Positions 1-8,979 of a stretch of DNA of 64,000 nt are shown here, piece by piece (positions within the stretch are counted from its first letter, which is position 1; the number at the start of each line of letters is the position of its first letter). This stretch comes from Novosphingobium sp. PC22D (GTDB taxonomy: Bacteria > Pseudomonadota > Alphaproteobacteria > Sphingomonadales > Sphingomonadaceae), in assembly GCF_002556635.1 (NCBI RefSeq), contig NZ_MWMO01000007.1, forward strand, positions 124,001 through 188,000, written 5' to 3'. Made by a program: the position numbers and the translations under genes. Under the pieces are notes generated by a model. The model saw only the letters and a program-made list of their open reading frames with translations. It was not told the origin of the DNA and ran no database searches.

Positions 1-399
1 GGCGGCGGCAGCGACAAGGCGCTCGAACGCGCGGCGAAACTGGGTGACGGCTGGGCGCCCTATTTCACCGTGCCGACCAACGACCCGGTGGTGCGCCGCT
101 CGGCGGTCGTCTCGATGGAGCATTTCGCCCAGAAGGTGGAGCAGCTCCATGCCATGCGCGCCGATCTGGGCCGCGGCGGCGGTTTCGACCTTTCGGTCGC
201 GCCGCCCTTCCGCCCCAAGGTCGCCGACCGGCCGAGCGCCGAACAGTTTCGCGAGGAAGTGGAGCAACTGCGCGCGCATGGCGTGACCTGGATCTGGACC
301 TCGCTCCCGGCGACTTCGGTGGAGCAGTACGCCGACATCGTCGCCTGGTTCGGCGAGGAGATCGTCGCCCCGCTACGGACGGGGTGGGTCGCCGCCTAG
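1..399 (+). CDS. LLM-class (luciferase-like) oxidoreductase, C-terminal part
   Basis: This is the last 132 codons of a gene that starts before the window. The frame is open from base 1 and ends at a TAG at 397-399. The segment GGGSDKALERAAKLGDGW near its start is typical of the C-terminal half of bacterial luciferase-like, flavin-dependent (often F420 or FMN) monooxygenases. The fragment contains no catalytic residue that would define a substrate. Its stop overlaps by a few bases the 3' end of the convergent S9 peptidase gene. The family call rests on that motif and the general length, so the specific reaction is unknown. Confidence 0.65.
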   Translation, partial: GGGSDKALERAAKLGDGWAPYFTVPTNDPVVRRSAVVSMEHFAQKVEQLHAMRADLGRGGGFDLSVAPPFRPKVADRPSAEQFREEVEQLRAHGVTWIWTSLPATSVEQYADIVAWFGEEIVAPLRTGWVAA

Positions 400-2411
400 G
401 GCAGCGCCAGCGCCGAGCGCAGGAAGGCGTCGCTTTCGCCGAGCATGCGCGTGCGCGCGCCGGCATCGAGCAGGTAATGGTCGAGATCGGGGAATTCGAC
501 GTAGGTCACCGGCTTGCCCGCCTGCCTGAGCTGCCTGTCCATGAACCGGCTCTCCTCGACGTCGACGTTCTGGTCGTATTCGCCGTGGAACAGCAGCACC
601 GGCGCCTTGATTCGATCGGCGTTGCGCGCGGGCGAGCCCTGGCGGACGTGCGGCCCCTCGCCGATCATCATCTCGGCCAGGCGATTGTTGGTGTAGGCGT
701 TCGCCTCGTCGCGCAGCATCGCGAGGTCGGTCACCGGCGCGATGGCGACGACCGCCTTGAACAGCTCGGGATCGAGCACCGCGCTCTGCAGCGCCGCGTA
801 GCCGCCATAGGACCAGCCGACCACCGCCAGCTTGCCCGGCGCGGCGATGCCCTCGGAGACGAGCCAGCGTCCGGCGTCGGTGACGTCGCCGATGGCGGTG
901 CGCCAGGACTGGAAGCCGTTCTTCTGGAACCAGTCGGTGCCGAATCCGGCCGAGCCCCGATACTGCGGCTGCAGCACCGCGTAGCCGCGCGCGGCGTAGA
1001 ATTGCACGAGCCAGTCGAAGCCCCACTCGTCGCGCGCCGAGGGGCCGCCGTGCGGCATGACGATGGCGGGCAGGCCCTTGCCCGGGGAGCCCGCCGGGAG
1101 CGTGAGGTAGGCCGGGATCATCGTCCCGTCGGCGGCGCGGTATTGCACCGAGCGCATCGGCGCGAGCTTCAGCCCGTCGAGTTCGACGCGCAGCGGCAGC
1201 ACCGCCTCCAGCTTGTGCGTGGCCTTGTCGTAGACATAGGTCATGCCCGGATCGACGTCGCTCTGCGTTGCCAGGAGCAGCCGCTGCTCGTCGGCGCTCG
1301 CGTCGATGAACTCGATCAGCGGATCGCCCGGCAAGGCCTTGCCGAGCGCTGCGGCCAGCGTTTTCAGCTCGGGGTCGAAGAATTCGATGAAGCGCCTGTC
1401 GGTCGCGTACGTGACGCCGACGACGCGATCGTTCCGTCCGATCGTCAGCAGCCCGTCGATGTCAATGTCGTCACGGCCGGCGATCTTGGTCTTGGTCAGC
1501 TTCTCGTCAAGCGAGATAGCATAGAGCGCGCGGTGTCCATTGTCGGAATCGAACCCGTAAACGAGGTTCTTGTCGGCATCGACCGCGAGCGGCTCGAAGC
1601 CGGTGGTCAGGCTTCCGTCGTACGCGCTCCGGGCCAGCGGGTCCCAGCGGTCCGAGCCGGGCAGGCGGTAGTAGAACTGCTCCTTCCCGTTGAGAAAGCC
1701 GAGCGCGTCGTACTTCGCGGCGCCCATCACGCGCACCTTGCCGCGCCCGTCGGAGATGTAGGAGGAGGCGTCGCGCCGCCCTTTCTCGACGGTCCGGCGG
1801 CGCCCGGTGGCGGTGTCGACCAGTTCGACGCCATAGCCCTCGTCGGTCTTGGCGGTCAGCGTCCCGATCGTGCTTTCGGGGACGAAGACGCGGGTCATCA
1901 GCACCGCGTTCCGGTCACCCGCGATGTCACGATCGATCACCGTCCCGCCGCTCTGGGCGATGCCCAGCGAGCGGAACGACGACCGTGCCGATAGCAGCTT
2001 CAGGTTGCTGCCGTCCGCGTCGATCGCGAAGGTCCGGTTCAGCGTGAGATAGGGGCGCACGTTGGTGCGGTGGAAAATCACCGTGCACAAGAGGCGCTCG
2101 TCGGTCAGCCACGAGCATCGCCAGAGACGCCCGTCCTTGCGCGGGATGCCGGTGACCGTCGTGGGTCTGCCACCGGCGACGAGATCGACCACGAACAGCA
2201 AGGTCCCGTCCGCCGAGGGCCCGATGTAGGCGGCCTTCCTGCCCGAAGGCGAAAGACTCATCTGCATCACGTTCTCGAGCGCGCCGAAGCGCTCGGCCAG
2301 CGAGCGGTCCGGCTGGGCCGCCTGCGCCGCCCCGCCCGTCACTACGGACCAGGCAAACAAGCACGATGCGACCAGGATCGAAACGGAGCGCCGCGGCGAA
2401 GATATGGTCAT
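396..2411 (-). CDS. Exported S9-family (prolyl oligopeptidase-like) peptidase
   Basis: The 671-residue protein starts with a Sec-type signal peptide (hydrophobic stretch about residues 10-30, cleavage near AQA). A beta-propeller-like region fills the first two thirds and an alpha/beta-hydrolase domain ends it. The catalytic triad is visible: Ser about 534 in GWSYGGYAA, Asp about 613 in HGEYDQNVD and His about 645 in FPDLDHYLLD. This fits periplasmic dipeptidyl/acylaminoacyl peptidases that trim short peptides. It is transcribed divergently from the nitrate regulator genes across a 300-base AT-richer gap and converges on the luciferase-like gene. The family assignment is firm; the substrate is not known. 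Confidence 0.9.
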   Translation of the reverse strand: MTISSPRRSVSILVASCLFAWSVVTGGAAQAAQPDRSLAERFGALENVMQMSLSPSGRKAAYIGPSADGTLLFVVDLVAGGRPTTVTGIPRKDGRLWRCSWLTDERLLCTVIFHRTNVRPYLTLNRTFAIDADGSNLKLLSARSSFRSLGIAQSGGTVIDRDIAGDRNAVLMTRVFVPESTIGTLTAKTDEGYGVELVDTATGRRRTVEKGRRDASSYISDGRGKVRVMGAAKYDALGFLNGKEQFYYRLPGSDRWDPLARSAYDGSLTTGFEPLAVDADKNLVYGFDSDNGHRALYAISLDEKLTKTKIAGRDDIDIDGLLTIGRNDRVVGVTYATDRRFIEFFDPELKTLAAALGKALPGDPLIEFIDASADEQRLLLATQSDVDPGMTYVYDKATHKLEAVLPLRVELDGLKLAPMRSVQYRAADGTMIPAYLTLPAGSPGKGLPAIVMPHGGPSARDEWGFDWLVQFYAARGYAVLQPQYRGSAGFGTDWFQKNGFQSWRTAIGDVTDAGRWLVSEGIAAPGKLAVVGWSYGGYAALQSAVLDPELFKAVVAIAPVTDLAMLRDEANAYTNNRLAEMMIGEGPHVRQGSPARNADRIKAPVLLFHGEYDQNVDVEESRFMDRQLRQAGKPVTYVEFPDLDHYLLDAGARTRMLGESDAFLRSALALP

Positions 2412-2710
2412 GTGTACCTGTGGGTTTGGGCTCGGAAGACCGCGCTACGATAACCAAAGAGAGCCTATCAATAGGTATATTTGGCAAGTCGATCGATCTA
2501 TCGAACGCCCTTGGTACCGGGGCGCGACTGTCCGCCGGGCTCGATTTGGCGTTATGGACCCGTGCCGCCGTCGCGAAATCCTCACCGTGATTGCCGGAAA
2601 AGCGATGGCAAGCCGGTGTGCGCGAACTTCCGCTTGCCGCCGCGGCGGTTTCGACCACGGCTTCCGAGCTTTTCGTTGCATCGGATCGTGCTGCAACGCA
2701 CAAGAGTGCC
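2412..2710. promoter_or_regulatory. Divergent intergenic region upstream of nasT and the S9 peptidase
   Basis: This 299-base gap between two divergent genes is AT-richer than its surroundings at about 2445-2505. It holds an inverted repeat CCTAT-CA-ATAGG at 2464-2475 and a run of overlapping CGATCGATC-type sequence at 2490-2505. Both promoters must lie here, but I cannot assign -35/-10 boxes with confidence. No open frame in it looks coding. Confidence 0.35.
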
Positions 2711-3289
2711 ATGCGCGTCGCTGTCATCGATGAAAGCGCCTCCCGCGCCGCGGTGATTCGCGAAGGGCTGAGCACGGTGGACGACTGCGAAGTCTTCGTG
2801 CTCACCGAAAGGCGCGGGCTGATCGCGCGGATCGCCCAGATCGAACCCGATATCGTATTGATGGACCTGGGCAATCCCTCGCGCGACGTGCTCGAGGAGT
2901 ACTTTGCCGTCAGCCGCGCGCTCGACCGGCCGATCGCCATGTTCGTCGACGAATCCGACGACGAATCGATCGTCGCCTCGGTGGAGGCGGGCGTATCATC
3001 CTACGTCGTCAACGGACTGGCGCCGCAGCGGATACGGCCGATTCTCGATCTCGCGGTGACGCGCTTCAACGCCTTTTCGCGGTTGCAGCGCGACCTCGCC
3101 GACGCCAAGGGCAAGCTCGCCGAGCGCGAGATCGTCGACAAGGCCAAGCGCATCCTGATGGATTCGCGGGGCTTGCCCGAGCCCAAGGCCTATGCAGAAC
3201 TGCGCAGCACCGCGATGAACCAGGGCAAGCGGATTGCCGAGATCGCCGAGGCCATCGTTACCGCACACCGCCTGATGGGAGGGACATGA
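2711..3289 (+). CDS. nasT: NasT, ANTAR-domain antitermination regulator
   Basis: The 192-residue protein has an N-terminal pseudo-receiver domain (starting MRVAVIDES, about residues 1-125) and a C-terminal ANTAR RNA-binding domain (about 130-190, containing AKRILMDSRGLPEPKAY). In the known NasS-NasT systems NasT binds leader RNA and prevents terminator formation when nitrate or nitrite is present. I chose the ATG at 2711 because the family begins exactly here; the frame stays open upstream to 2591 but that extension looks non-coding. The stop overlaps the nasS start (ATGA), so the two are translationally coupled. The likely RNA targets are the two leaders at 4524-4684 and 11357-11514. Confidence 0.9.
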   Translation: MRVAVIDESASRAAVIREGLSTVDDCEVFVLTERRGLIARIAQIEPDIVLMDLGNPSRDVLEEYFAVSRALDRPIAMFVDESDDESIVASVEAGVSSYVVNGLAPQRIRPILDLAVTRFNAFSRLQRDLADAKGKLAEREIVDKAKRILMDSRGLPEPKAYAELRSTAMNQGKRIAEIAEAIVTAHRLMGGT

Positions 3290-4494
3290 CCACAGAGCTG
3301 ACCGTCGGCTTCCTGCCGCTCGTCGATGCGTGCCTGCCGATCCTCGCGGCCGAGCACGGCTTCGCCGAGGACGAGGGCATCGCGCTCAGGCTGGTGAAGG
3401 ACATGAGCTGGGCGACGGTGCTCGACCGCCTGCTCTACGGCCATTCCGACGCGGCGCATATGGTCGCGCCGCTCGCCATCGCGACGACGCTGGGGCGCGG
3501 ACGGCCCGCGCAGCCGCTGGCGGTGCCCTTCGTGCTCGGCCTCAACGGCAACGCGGTCACGCTGCGGCCCGAACTGGCGAAGGCGGTGCGGCCCGGAGGC
3601 GGGATCGGCGAGCCGGCGGCGGTGGGCGCGGCGCTCAAGCGCATCGCGGACCGGCGCAAGGCCGAGGCGGAACCGCTGCGCTTCGGCGTCGTCCACCGCT
3701 ATTCGAGCCACAACTACATGCTGCGCTACTGGCTCGCGGCCTGCGGCATCCGGCCCGACGCGGACGTCGAGATCAGCACCGTGCCGCCGCCGTTCTGCGC
3801 CGATGCGCTGGCGCAGGGTGAGGTCGACGGCATCTGCGTGGGCGAGCCGTGGAACTCGGTCGCGGTCGAACAGGGCGCGGGCGAGATCGTGCTCGCCACC
3901 GCCCAGATCTGGCGGCGCGGCGTCGAAAAGGTGCTGGCGCTGCGCGAGCCGGTGCTCGATGCCAAGCGCGAGGCGATCGAGCGCTTGCTGCGCGCCTTGT
4001 GCCGCGCCGCGGCGCACTTCGTCGATCCCGAGAACTTCGAACGGAACGCCGCGATCCTCGCCCGGGCGGAATATATCGACGGCGATCCCGTGCTCATCCG
4101 CCGGGCGATTTCGGACCGCATGCTCGTGGCCAAGGGCGGCGAGCTCGTCCACTATCCCGATTTCATGTTCCAGTACCGCGAGGCGGCGACCTTTCCCTGG
4201 GTGAGCCAGGCCGAATGGCTCTATACCCAGATGGTGCGCTGGGACGGCACGCCGTTCGATGCCCAGGAAGCCGCGCGCGCCGCCCGCGTGTTCCGTCCCG
4301 ACGTCTACCGCAGTGCGCTCGCCGGGACCGGAGAGCCGCTCCCGGGCGCGAGTTCGAAAGTCGAGGGCAGCCTTGCCGAGCGCACCGTCGTCGGGGCCCA
4401 GCAAGGCTCCATCATATTGGAACCGAACCGGTTTTTCGATGGAATGGTGTTCGATCCGGAGCAGATCGAAAGCTACGTCAAAGCGCTCGGCTGA
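3286..4494 (+). CDS. nasS: NasS, nitrate/nitrite-sensing partner of NasT
   Basis: This 402-residue protein belongs to the NrtA/CmpA fold of nitrate-binding periplasmic proteins but begins directly with the mature fold (TVGFLPLVDACLPI) and has no signal peptide or lipobox, so it should be cytoplasmic. In characterised systems NasS holds NasT inactive until nitrate or nitrite binds. Shared family blocks are the HNYMLRYWLAACGI segment and CVGEPWNSVAVEQ. It is a paralogue of the lipoprotein NrtA encoded just downstream. It overlaps nasT by four bases and is followed by the first NasT-type leader. Confidence 0.88.
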   Translation: MTTELTVGFLPLVDACLPILAAEHGFAEDEGIALRLVKDMSWATVLDRLLYGHSDAAHMVAPLAIATTLGRGRPAQPLAVPFVLGLNGNAVTLRPELAKAVRPGGGIGEPAAVGAALKRIADRRKAEAEPLRFGVVHRYSSHNYMLRYWLAACGIRPDADVEISTVPPPFCADALAQGEVDGICVGEPWNSVAVEQGAGEIVLATAQIWRRGVEKVLALREPVLDAKREAIERLLRALCRAAAHFVDPENFERNAAILARAEYIDGDPVLIRRAISDRMLVAKGGELVHYPDFMFQYREAATFPWVSQAEWLYTQMVRWDGTPFDAQEAARAARVFRPDVYRSALAGTGEPLPGASSKVEGSLAERTVVGAQQGSIILEPNRFFDGMVFDPEQIESYVKALG

Positions 4495-4523
4495 GCGCAA
4501 TCGGCTGCTGCATCGCAAAAAGA

Positions 4524-4684
4524 GCTTTACGCGCCGACCCCGAATCACTTAGAAGGAGCCATCGCCAACCGCTCGGTGCCCAAGGAAGGGTCGCCTCGAG
4601 AGCGGAAGCGATCTTCGTGAAATCATGTGGCAACGTCGCCGCCCGAACTGACCTCCACAGGGTCAGCGTCGAGGCGGCTTTTTT
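4524..4684 (+). promoter_or_regulatory. Predicted NasT (ANTAR)-responsive leader RNA upstream of nrtA
   Basis: A promoter-like element GCTT (4524-4527), 13 bases, then CGAATC (4541-4546) precedes a structured leader. A long hairpin is visible: CCGCTC (4569-4574) pairs GAGCGG (4600-4605) and, inside it, GGTGCCC pairs GGGTCGCC around the hexaloop AAGGAA (4582-4587). A at loop position 1 and G at position 4 match the known ANTAR-binding loop. GTGGCAACG (4627-4635) follows, then a terminator. The same promoter-like element, GTGGCAACG box and terminator architecture recur upstream of nirB. NasT binding is an inference from this match and from the adjacent nasTS genes. Confidence 0.7.
4638..4684 (+). 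terminator. Leader terminator/antiterminator hairpin before nrtA
   Basis: GCCGCC (4638-4643) pairs with GGCGGC (4673-4678), enclosing a second stem CTGACC (4648-4653)/GGTCAG (4661-4666), and is followed by six Ts (4679-4684). This is an intrinsic terminator lying upstream of the nrtA start, as expected of an attenuated operon. Confidence 0.75.
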
Positions 4685-4716
4685 GCGTTCGCCACCAGCA
4701 GATGGGATCGGACGAC

Positions 4717-6144
4717 ATGGGTACGGATCGGGGCAACGGTTTCAAGCGGCGCGGTGTCGTCGCGGCGCTGCTGGTGAGCGTGGCGCTCGCCGGGTGCGGC
4801 AGCAAGGGCGGCGGCGCGGACGGCGAGGCGGCCAAGGCCTCGGCCGCGCCGGGCGGTATCGAAAAGCCCGTGCTCAAGCTCGGCTTCATCAAGCTCACCG
4901 ACATGGCGCCGCTCGCGATCGCCAAGGAGAAGGGGTTCTTCCAGCAAGAGGGCCTCAACGTCACGCTCGAGCCGCAGGCGAACTGGAAAGTTCTGCTCGA
5001 CGGGGTGATCGGCGGCCAGCTCGACGGCGCGCACATGCTCGCCGGCCAGCCGATCGCGGCGACGCTGGGCTACGGCACCAAGGCCGAGCTGATCGCGCCG
5101 CTCAGCCTCGATCTCAACGGCAACGCGATCACCGTCTCGAACAAGGTCTGGAACCAGATCAAGGGCGACCTGCCCATGGAAGGCGGCAAGCCGAAGCACC
5201 CGATCAGCGCCGCCGCGCTCAAGCCGGTGGTCGCCAGCTTCAAGCAGCAGGGCAAGCCCTTCAAGATGGGCATGGTCTTTCCCGTCTCGACGCACAATTA
5301 CGAGCTGCGCTACTGGCTTGCGGCGGGCGGACTGAACCCGGGCTACTACACGCCGGGAGACGTCGCCGGCACCGTCGATGCCGACGTCCAGCTCTCGGTC
5401 ACGCCGCCGCCGCAGATGCCCGCCACGCTGGAGGCCGGCACGATCGAGGGCTATTGCGTCGGCGAGCCGTGGAACCAGGCCGCGGTGCAGAAGAAGATCG
5501 GCGTGCCGGTGATCACCGACAACGAGATCTGGCGCGACAATCCCGAGAAGGTCTTCTCGATCCGCAAGGACTTCGCCGAGAAATATCCGGGCACGACCGC
5601 GGCCATGCTGCGCGCGATCATCAAGGCGCAGCAATGGCTCGATGCCGACAACGGCGCGAACCGGGCGGAAGCGGTCAAGATCCTGTCGCAGCCCAACTAC
5701 GTCGGCGCCGACGAGGCGGTGATCGCCGCCTCGATGACCGGCAAGTTCACCTTCGAGCCGGGCGACACCCGCCCCGCGCCGGGCTTCAACATCTTCTTCG
5801 ACAAGCACGCGGGCTATCCGTTCTACTCGGACGCGATCTGGTACATGACCCAGATGCGCCGCTGGGGCCAGATCCCCGAGGACCACGACGATGCCTGGTA
5901 CATCGCGCAGGCCAAGGCGGTCTATCGCCCCGACCTCTACCTCGCCGCGGCCAAGGGCCTCGTCGACAGGAAGGTGATCCCCGCGGCCGCGATTCCCGAG
6001 ACCGACGGCTTCAAGCCGGTCGACAACGGCTTCATGGACGGCGTGCCCTTCGACGGCCGCAAGCCCAACGCCTATATCCAGTCGCTCAAGATCGGCCTCA
6101 AGCAGGGCCAGAAGGTCACCGCTTCGGGCGTGACCGGCGGCTGA
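4717..6144 (+). CDS. nrtA: NrtA, nitrate ABC transporter substrate-binding lipoprotein
   Basis: The 475-residue protein has a lipoprotein signal (VVAALLVSVALAGC, lipobox LAGC), so it should be anchored at the outer face of the inner membrane. It then follows the NrtA/CmpA nitrate-binding fold (LKLGFIKLTDMAPLAIAKEKG, HNYELRYWLAAGGLNP, YCVGEPWNQAAV). It delivers nitrate to NrtB. The frame is open from an ATG at 4627, but that ATG sits inside the leader terminator; the ATG at 4717 gives a clean signal peptide, with 4702 as an alternative. It heads the operon nrtA-nrtB-double ATPase-porin-nirC. Confidence 0.9.
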   Translation: MGTDRGNGFKRRGVVAALLVSVALAGCGSKGGGADGEAAKASAAPGGIEKPVLKLGFIKLTDMAPLAIAKEKGFFQQEGLNVTLEPQANWKVLLDGVIGGQLDGAHMLAGQPIAATLGYGTKAELIAPLSLDLNGNAITVSNKVWNQIKGDLPMEGGKPKHPISAAALKPVVASFKQQGKPFKMGMVFPVSTHNYELRYWLAAGGLNPGYYTPGDVAGTVDADVQLSVTPPPQMPATLEAGTIEGYCVGEPWNQAAVQKKIGVPVITDNEIWRDNPEKVFSIRKDFAEKYPGTTAAMLRAIIKAQQWLDADNGANRAEAVKILSQPNYVGADEAVIAASMTGKFTFEPGDTRPAPGFNIFFDKHAGYPFYSDAIWYMTQMRRWGQIPEDHDDAWYIAQAKAVYRPDLYLAAAKGLVDRKVIPAAAIPETDGFKPVDNGFMDGVPFDGRKPNAYIQSLKIGLKQGQKVTASGVTGG

Positions 6145-6187
6145 CCATTCGCAGCGAATGACCACCAGTTCCCAAGGGAGACCCTCG

Positions 6188-7231
6188 ATGGCCACCGCCT
6201 ACGCAGACATCGCCGAAGACGCACGCGCCAAGGACCCGCGCGACGAAGCCGAAACCCATGCCGCGTCGCCCGAACCGGCCGGCGCCACGCGCGCCTCGCC
6301 GGCGGCGCCGGCCTGGAACATGCAAGCCTTCGTCGGCCGGTTCGGGATCAGCCTGCTGGCGCCGGTGATCGGCGTCCTCGTCTTCCTCGGGGCCTGGGCC
6401 GCGCTCGCGCCCAGCGTCGACACCTCGCTCGGCGCGCTGCCGGGGCCGGTCGAAGTGGCCGAGCAGGGTGTCTCGCTGTTCGAGGAATGGCAGGCGTCGA
6501 ACGAGGCCAAGGCCCAGTTCTATGCCGAACAGGACGCGCGCATCGCGGCGGGTACGCAGACGATGGCGTTCGATTATGCGGGGCCGCCGACCTTCCTCGA
6601 CCAGGTGATCACCTCGCTCGAGACCGTGGCGCTCGGCTTTGTCCTGGCGACGGTGGTGGCGGTGCCGCTGGGGCTCGCCGCCGGTCTTTCGCCGCTGTTC
6701 AACGCCGCGATCAATCCAATCGTCCAGATCATGAAGCCGGTCAGCCCGCTCGCGTGGCTGCCGATCGTGACCATGGTCATCTCGGCGATGATCGACAGCG
6801 CCGACCCGCTCTTGCCCAAGGCCTTCGTGATCTCGGCGCTGGTGGTGATGCTCTGCTCGCTCTGGCCGACGCTGATCAACACCGCCGTCGGCACCGCCTC
6901 GATCGACAAGGACCTGCTCAACGTCGGCCGCGTGCTCAAGCTCAATACGTTCCAGAAGCTGACCAAGCTCGTCCTGCCTTCGTCGCTGCCCTACATCTTC
7001 ACCGGGATGCGCCTCTCGCTGGGCGTGGGCTGGATGGTGCTGATCGCGGCCGAGATGCTCGCGCAGAACCCGGGCCTCGGAAAATTCGTGTGGGACGAGT
7101 TCCAGAACGGCTCGAGCCAGTCGCTCGCCCGGATCATGTTCGCGGTGATCGTGATCGGCCTGATCGGCTTCGCGCTCGACCGCATCATGATGGCGCTGCA
7201 GGGCCTCGTCAGCCGCAACCGCACCATCTGA
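6188..7231 (+). CDS. nrtB: NrtB, nitrate ABC transporter permease
   Basis: This 347-residue inner-membrane protein has a hydrophilic N-terminus (about 45 residues), a first membrane segment (LLAPVIGVLVFLGAWAAL) and a BPD-type permease domain with several more segments. An EAA-like loop (AAEMLAQNPGLGKFVWDEFQ) should contact the ATPase. It forms the transmembrane path for nitrate. I placed the start at 6188 because an AAGGGAG ribosome-binding site lies about 9 bases upstream; an in-frame ATG at 6158 has no such site. A soluble-looking stretch of about 60 residues between the first segment and the permease core is typical of NrtB. Confidence 0.9.
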   Translation: MATAYADIAEDARAKDPRDEAETHAASPEPAGATRASPAAPAWNMQAFVGRFGISLLAPVIGVLVFLGAWAALAPSVDTSLGALPGPVEVAEQGVSLFEEWQASNEAKAQFYAEQDARIAAGTQTMAFDYAGPPTFLDQVITSLETVALGFVLATVVAVPLGLAAGLSPLFNAAINPIVQIMKPVSPLAWLPIVTMVISAMIDSADPLLPKAFVISALVVMLCSLWPTLINTAVGTASIDKDLLNVGRVLKLNTFQKLTKLVLPSSLPYIFTGMRLSLGVGWMVLIAAEMLAQNPGLGKFVWDEFQNGSSQSLARIMFAVIVIGLIGFALDRIMMALQGLVSRNRTI

Positions 7232-7256
7232 CCCAGCGACATACAGGAGACCGGAC

Positions 7257-8963
7257 ATGGCCAGCATCCTTTCGCTCAAGGGCGTGACCAAGGCCTATAC
7301 CTCGAAGCTGGGAGGCAAGACCGGCGGCGTCACCGAGGTTCTCGGCGGCATCGACCTGGACGTGGAAGAGGGCGAGTTCATCGCGATCCTCGGCTTCTCG
7401 GGCGCGGGCAAGACCACCCTGATCTCGACGATCGCGGGGCTGGTCGAACCCGATGCCGGCGAGATCCTGCTCAAGGGCCAGCCGATCGACGGCCCCGGCA
7501 AGGACCGCGGCCTCGTGTTCCAGTCGTACTCGCTGTTCCCGTGGCTCACGGTGAAGCAGAACGTCGCGCTCGCGGTGGAGGCGGTGCACAAGGATCGCAG
7601 CGCGAGCGAGCGCGCGGCGCTGATCGAGCAGAAGGTCAGGCTCGTGGGCCTCGGCCATGCGATGGACCGCAAGCCCGCGCAGCTTTCGGGCGGCATGCGC
7701 CAGCGCGTCTCGGTCGCCCGGGCGCTGGCGATGGAGCCCGAGATCCTTCTGCTCGACGAGCCGCTCTCCGCGCTCGACGCGCTCACCCGCGCCAAGCTGC
7801 AGGACGAGATCGAGCGCATTCGCAAGGAGGAGGGACGCACGATCCTGCTCGTCACCAACGACGTCGACGAGGCGCTGTTGCTCGCCGATCGCGTCGCGGT
7901 GCTGACCCCGGCGCCTTCCGCGCGGATCGGCCAGATCTACGAAGTCGACGTACCGCGCCCGCGCGAGCGCGAGGCGATGAACGACGACGTGCGCTTCCAG
8001 GCGCTGCGCAAGCGCATCGTCGACTACCTCGGGCAACTCAACGCGGCGGGCACGGTGGGCGAAAGCGCGGTGGACCTGCCCAACGTCGTGCCGCTCGACC
8101 TGCAGGCCGGCGCTTCGCAGGCGCGGCTGCCCGAGGCCTACGTCAAGGCCGGGCAGTCGGCGGTCGAGCGGCGCTATCTGGAGTTCTTCAAGCTCGACAA
8201 GGTCTACCCCACGCCCAAGGGGCCGCTGACCGTGGTCGAGGACTTCAACCTCTTGATGGACAAGGGCGAATTCGTCTCGCTGATCGGCCACTCGGGCTGC
8301 GGCAAGTCGACCGTGCTGACCATGGCGGCGGGGTTGAACGAGATCAGCCGGGGCGGCATCGTCCTCGACAACCGCGAGATCAGCGCGGCCGGGCCGGACA
8401 AGGCGGTGGTGTTCCAGGCCCCCAGCCTCATGCCCTGGCTTACCGCGCGCCAGAACGTGTCGCTCGGCGTTGAACGCGTCTATCCCCACGCGGGCAAGGC
8501 CGAGCGGCGCGACATCGTAGACTACTATCTCGACCGGGTCGGCCTGGGCGATGCCAAGGACAAGCTCGCGGCCGAGATGTCGAACGGCATGCGCCAGCGC
8601 GTGGGCATCGCGCGCGCCTTCGCGCTTTCGCCCCGGCTGCTGCTGCTCGACGAGCCTTTCGGCATGCTCGACAGCCTGACCCGCTGGGACCTCCAGGACG
8701 TGCTGGTCGAGACCTGGAACCGCACCAAGGTCACGGCGATCATGGTCACGCATGACGTCGACGAGGCGATCCTGCTCGCCGACCGGGTGGTGATGATGAC
8801 CAACGGGCCCAACGCCACGATCGGCAAGGTGCTGAAGGTCGACCTGCCGCGCCCGCGCGACCGCAAGGCGCTGCTCGAGGACCCGCAGTTCTACCAATAC
8901 CGGCAGGAAGTGCTCCACTTCCTCGCCGAATACGATCACGGACCAGCCGCGAAGGCGGCCTGA
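7257..8963 (+). CDS. Double ATP-binding nitrate ABC transporter subunit (fused NrtC/NrtD-type ATPase pair)
   Basis: The 568-residue protein carries two complete ABC ATPase domains in one chain. The first has Walker A GFSGAGKTT (residues 46-54), signature LSGGMRQRV and Walker B LLLDEPLSALDA. The second has Walker A GHSGCGKST (about 343-351), signature MSNGMRQRV (the usual LSGG is replaced) and LLLDEPFGMLD. In cyanobacteria NrtC and NrtD are separate, and NrtC carries an NrtA-like tail instead. Here the two ATPases are joined by a linker of roughly 70 residues, so one polypeptide should power NrtB. It sits 25 bases after nrtB in the same operon. Confidence 0.9.
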   Translation: MASILSLKGVTKAYTSKLGGKTGGVTEVLGGIDLDVEEGEFIAILGFSGAGKTTLISTIAGLVEPDAGEILLKGQPIDGPGKDRGLVFQSYSLFPWLTVKQNVALAVEAVHKDRSASERAALIEQKVRLVGLGHAMDRKPAQLSGGMRQRVSVARALAMEPEILLLDEPLSALDALTRAKLQDEIERIRKEEGRTILLVTNDVDEALLLADRVAVLTPAPSARIGQIYEVDVPRPREREAMNDDVRFQALRKRIVDYLGQLNAAGTVGESAVDLPNVVPLDLQAGASQARLPEAYVKAGQSAVERRYLEFFKLDKVYPTPKGPLTVVEDFNLLMDKGEFVSLIGHSGCGKSTVLTMAAGLNEISRGGIVLDNREISAAGPDKAVVFQAPSLMPWLTARQNVSLGVERVYPHAGKAERRDIVDYYLDRVGLGDAKDKLAAEMSNGMRQRVGIARAFALSPRLLLLDEPFGMLDSLTRWDLQDVLVETWNRTKVTAIMVTHDVDEAILLADRVVMMTNGPNATIGKVLKVDLPRPRDRKALLEDPQFYQYRQEVLHFLAEYDHGPAAKAA

Positions 8964-8979
8964 TCGTCCCACCTGGCGG

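Noticed and set aside
4627..4716. Upstream ATG start for nrtA
   Set aside because: It lies inside the leader terminator and would add 30 residues before a clear lipoprotein signal.
3849..6161. Plus-strand frame of 770 codons overlapping nasS and nrtA
   Set aside because: It crosses both genes in a different frame and is Arg-rich without motifs.
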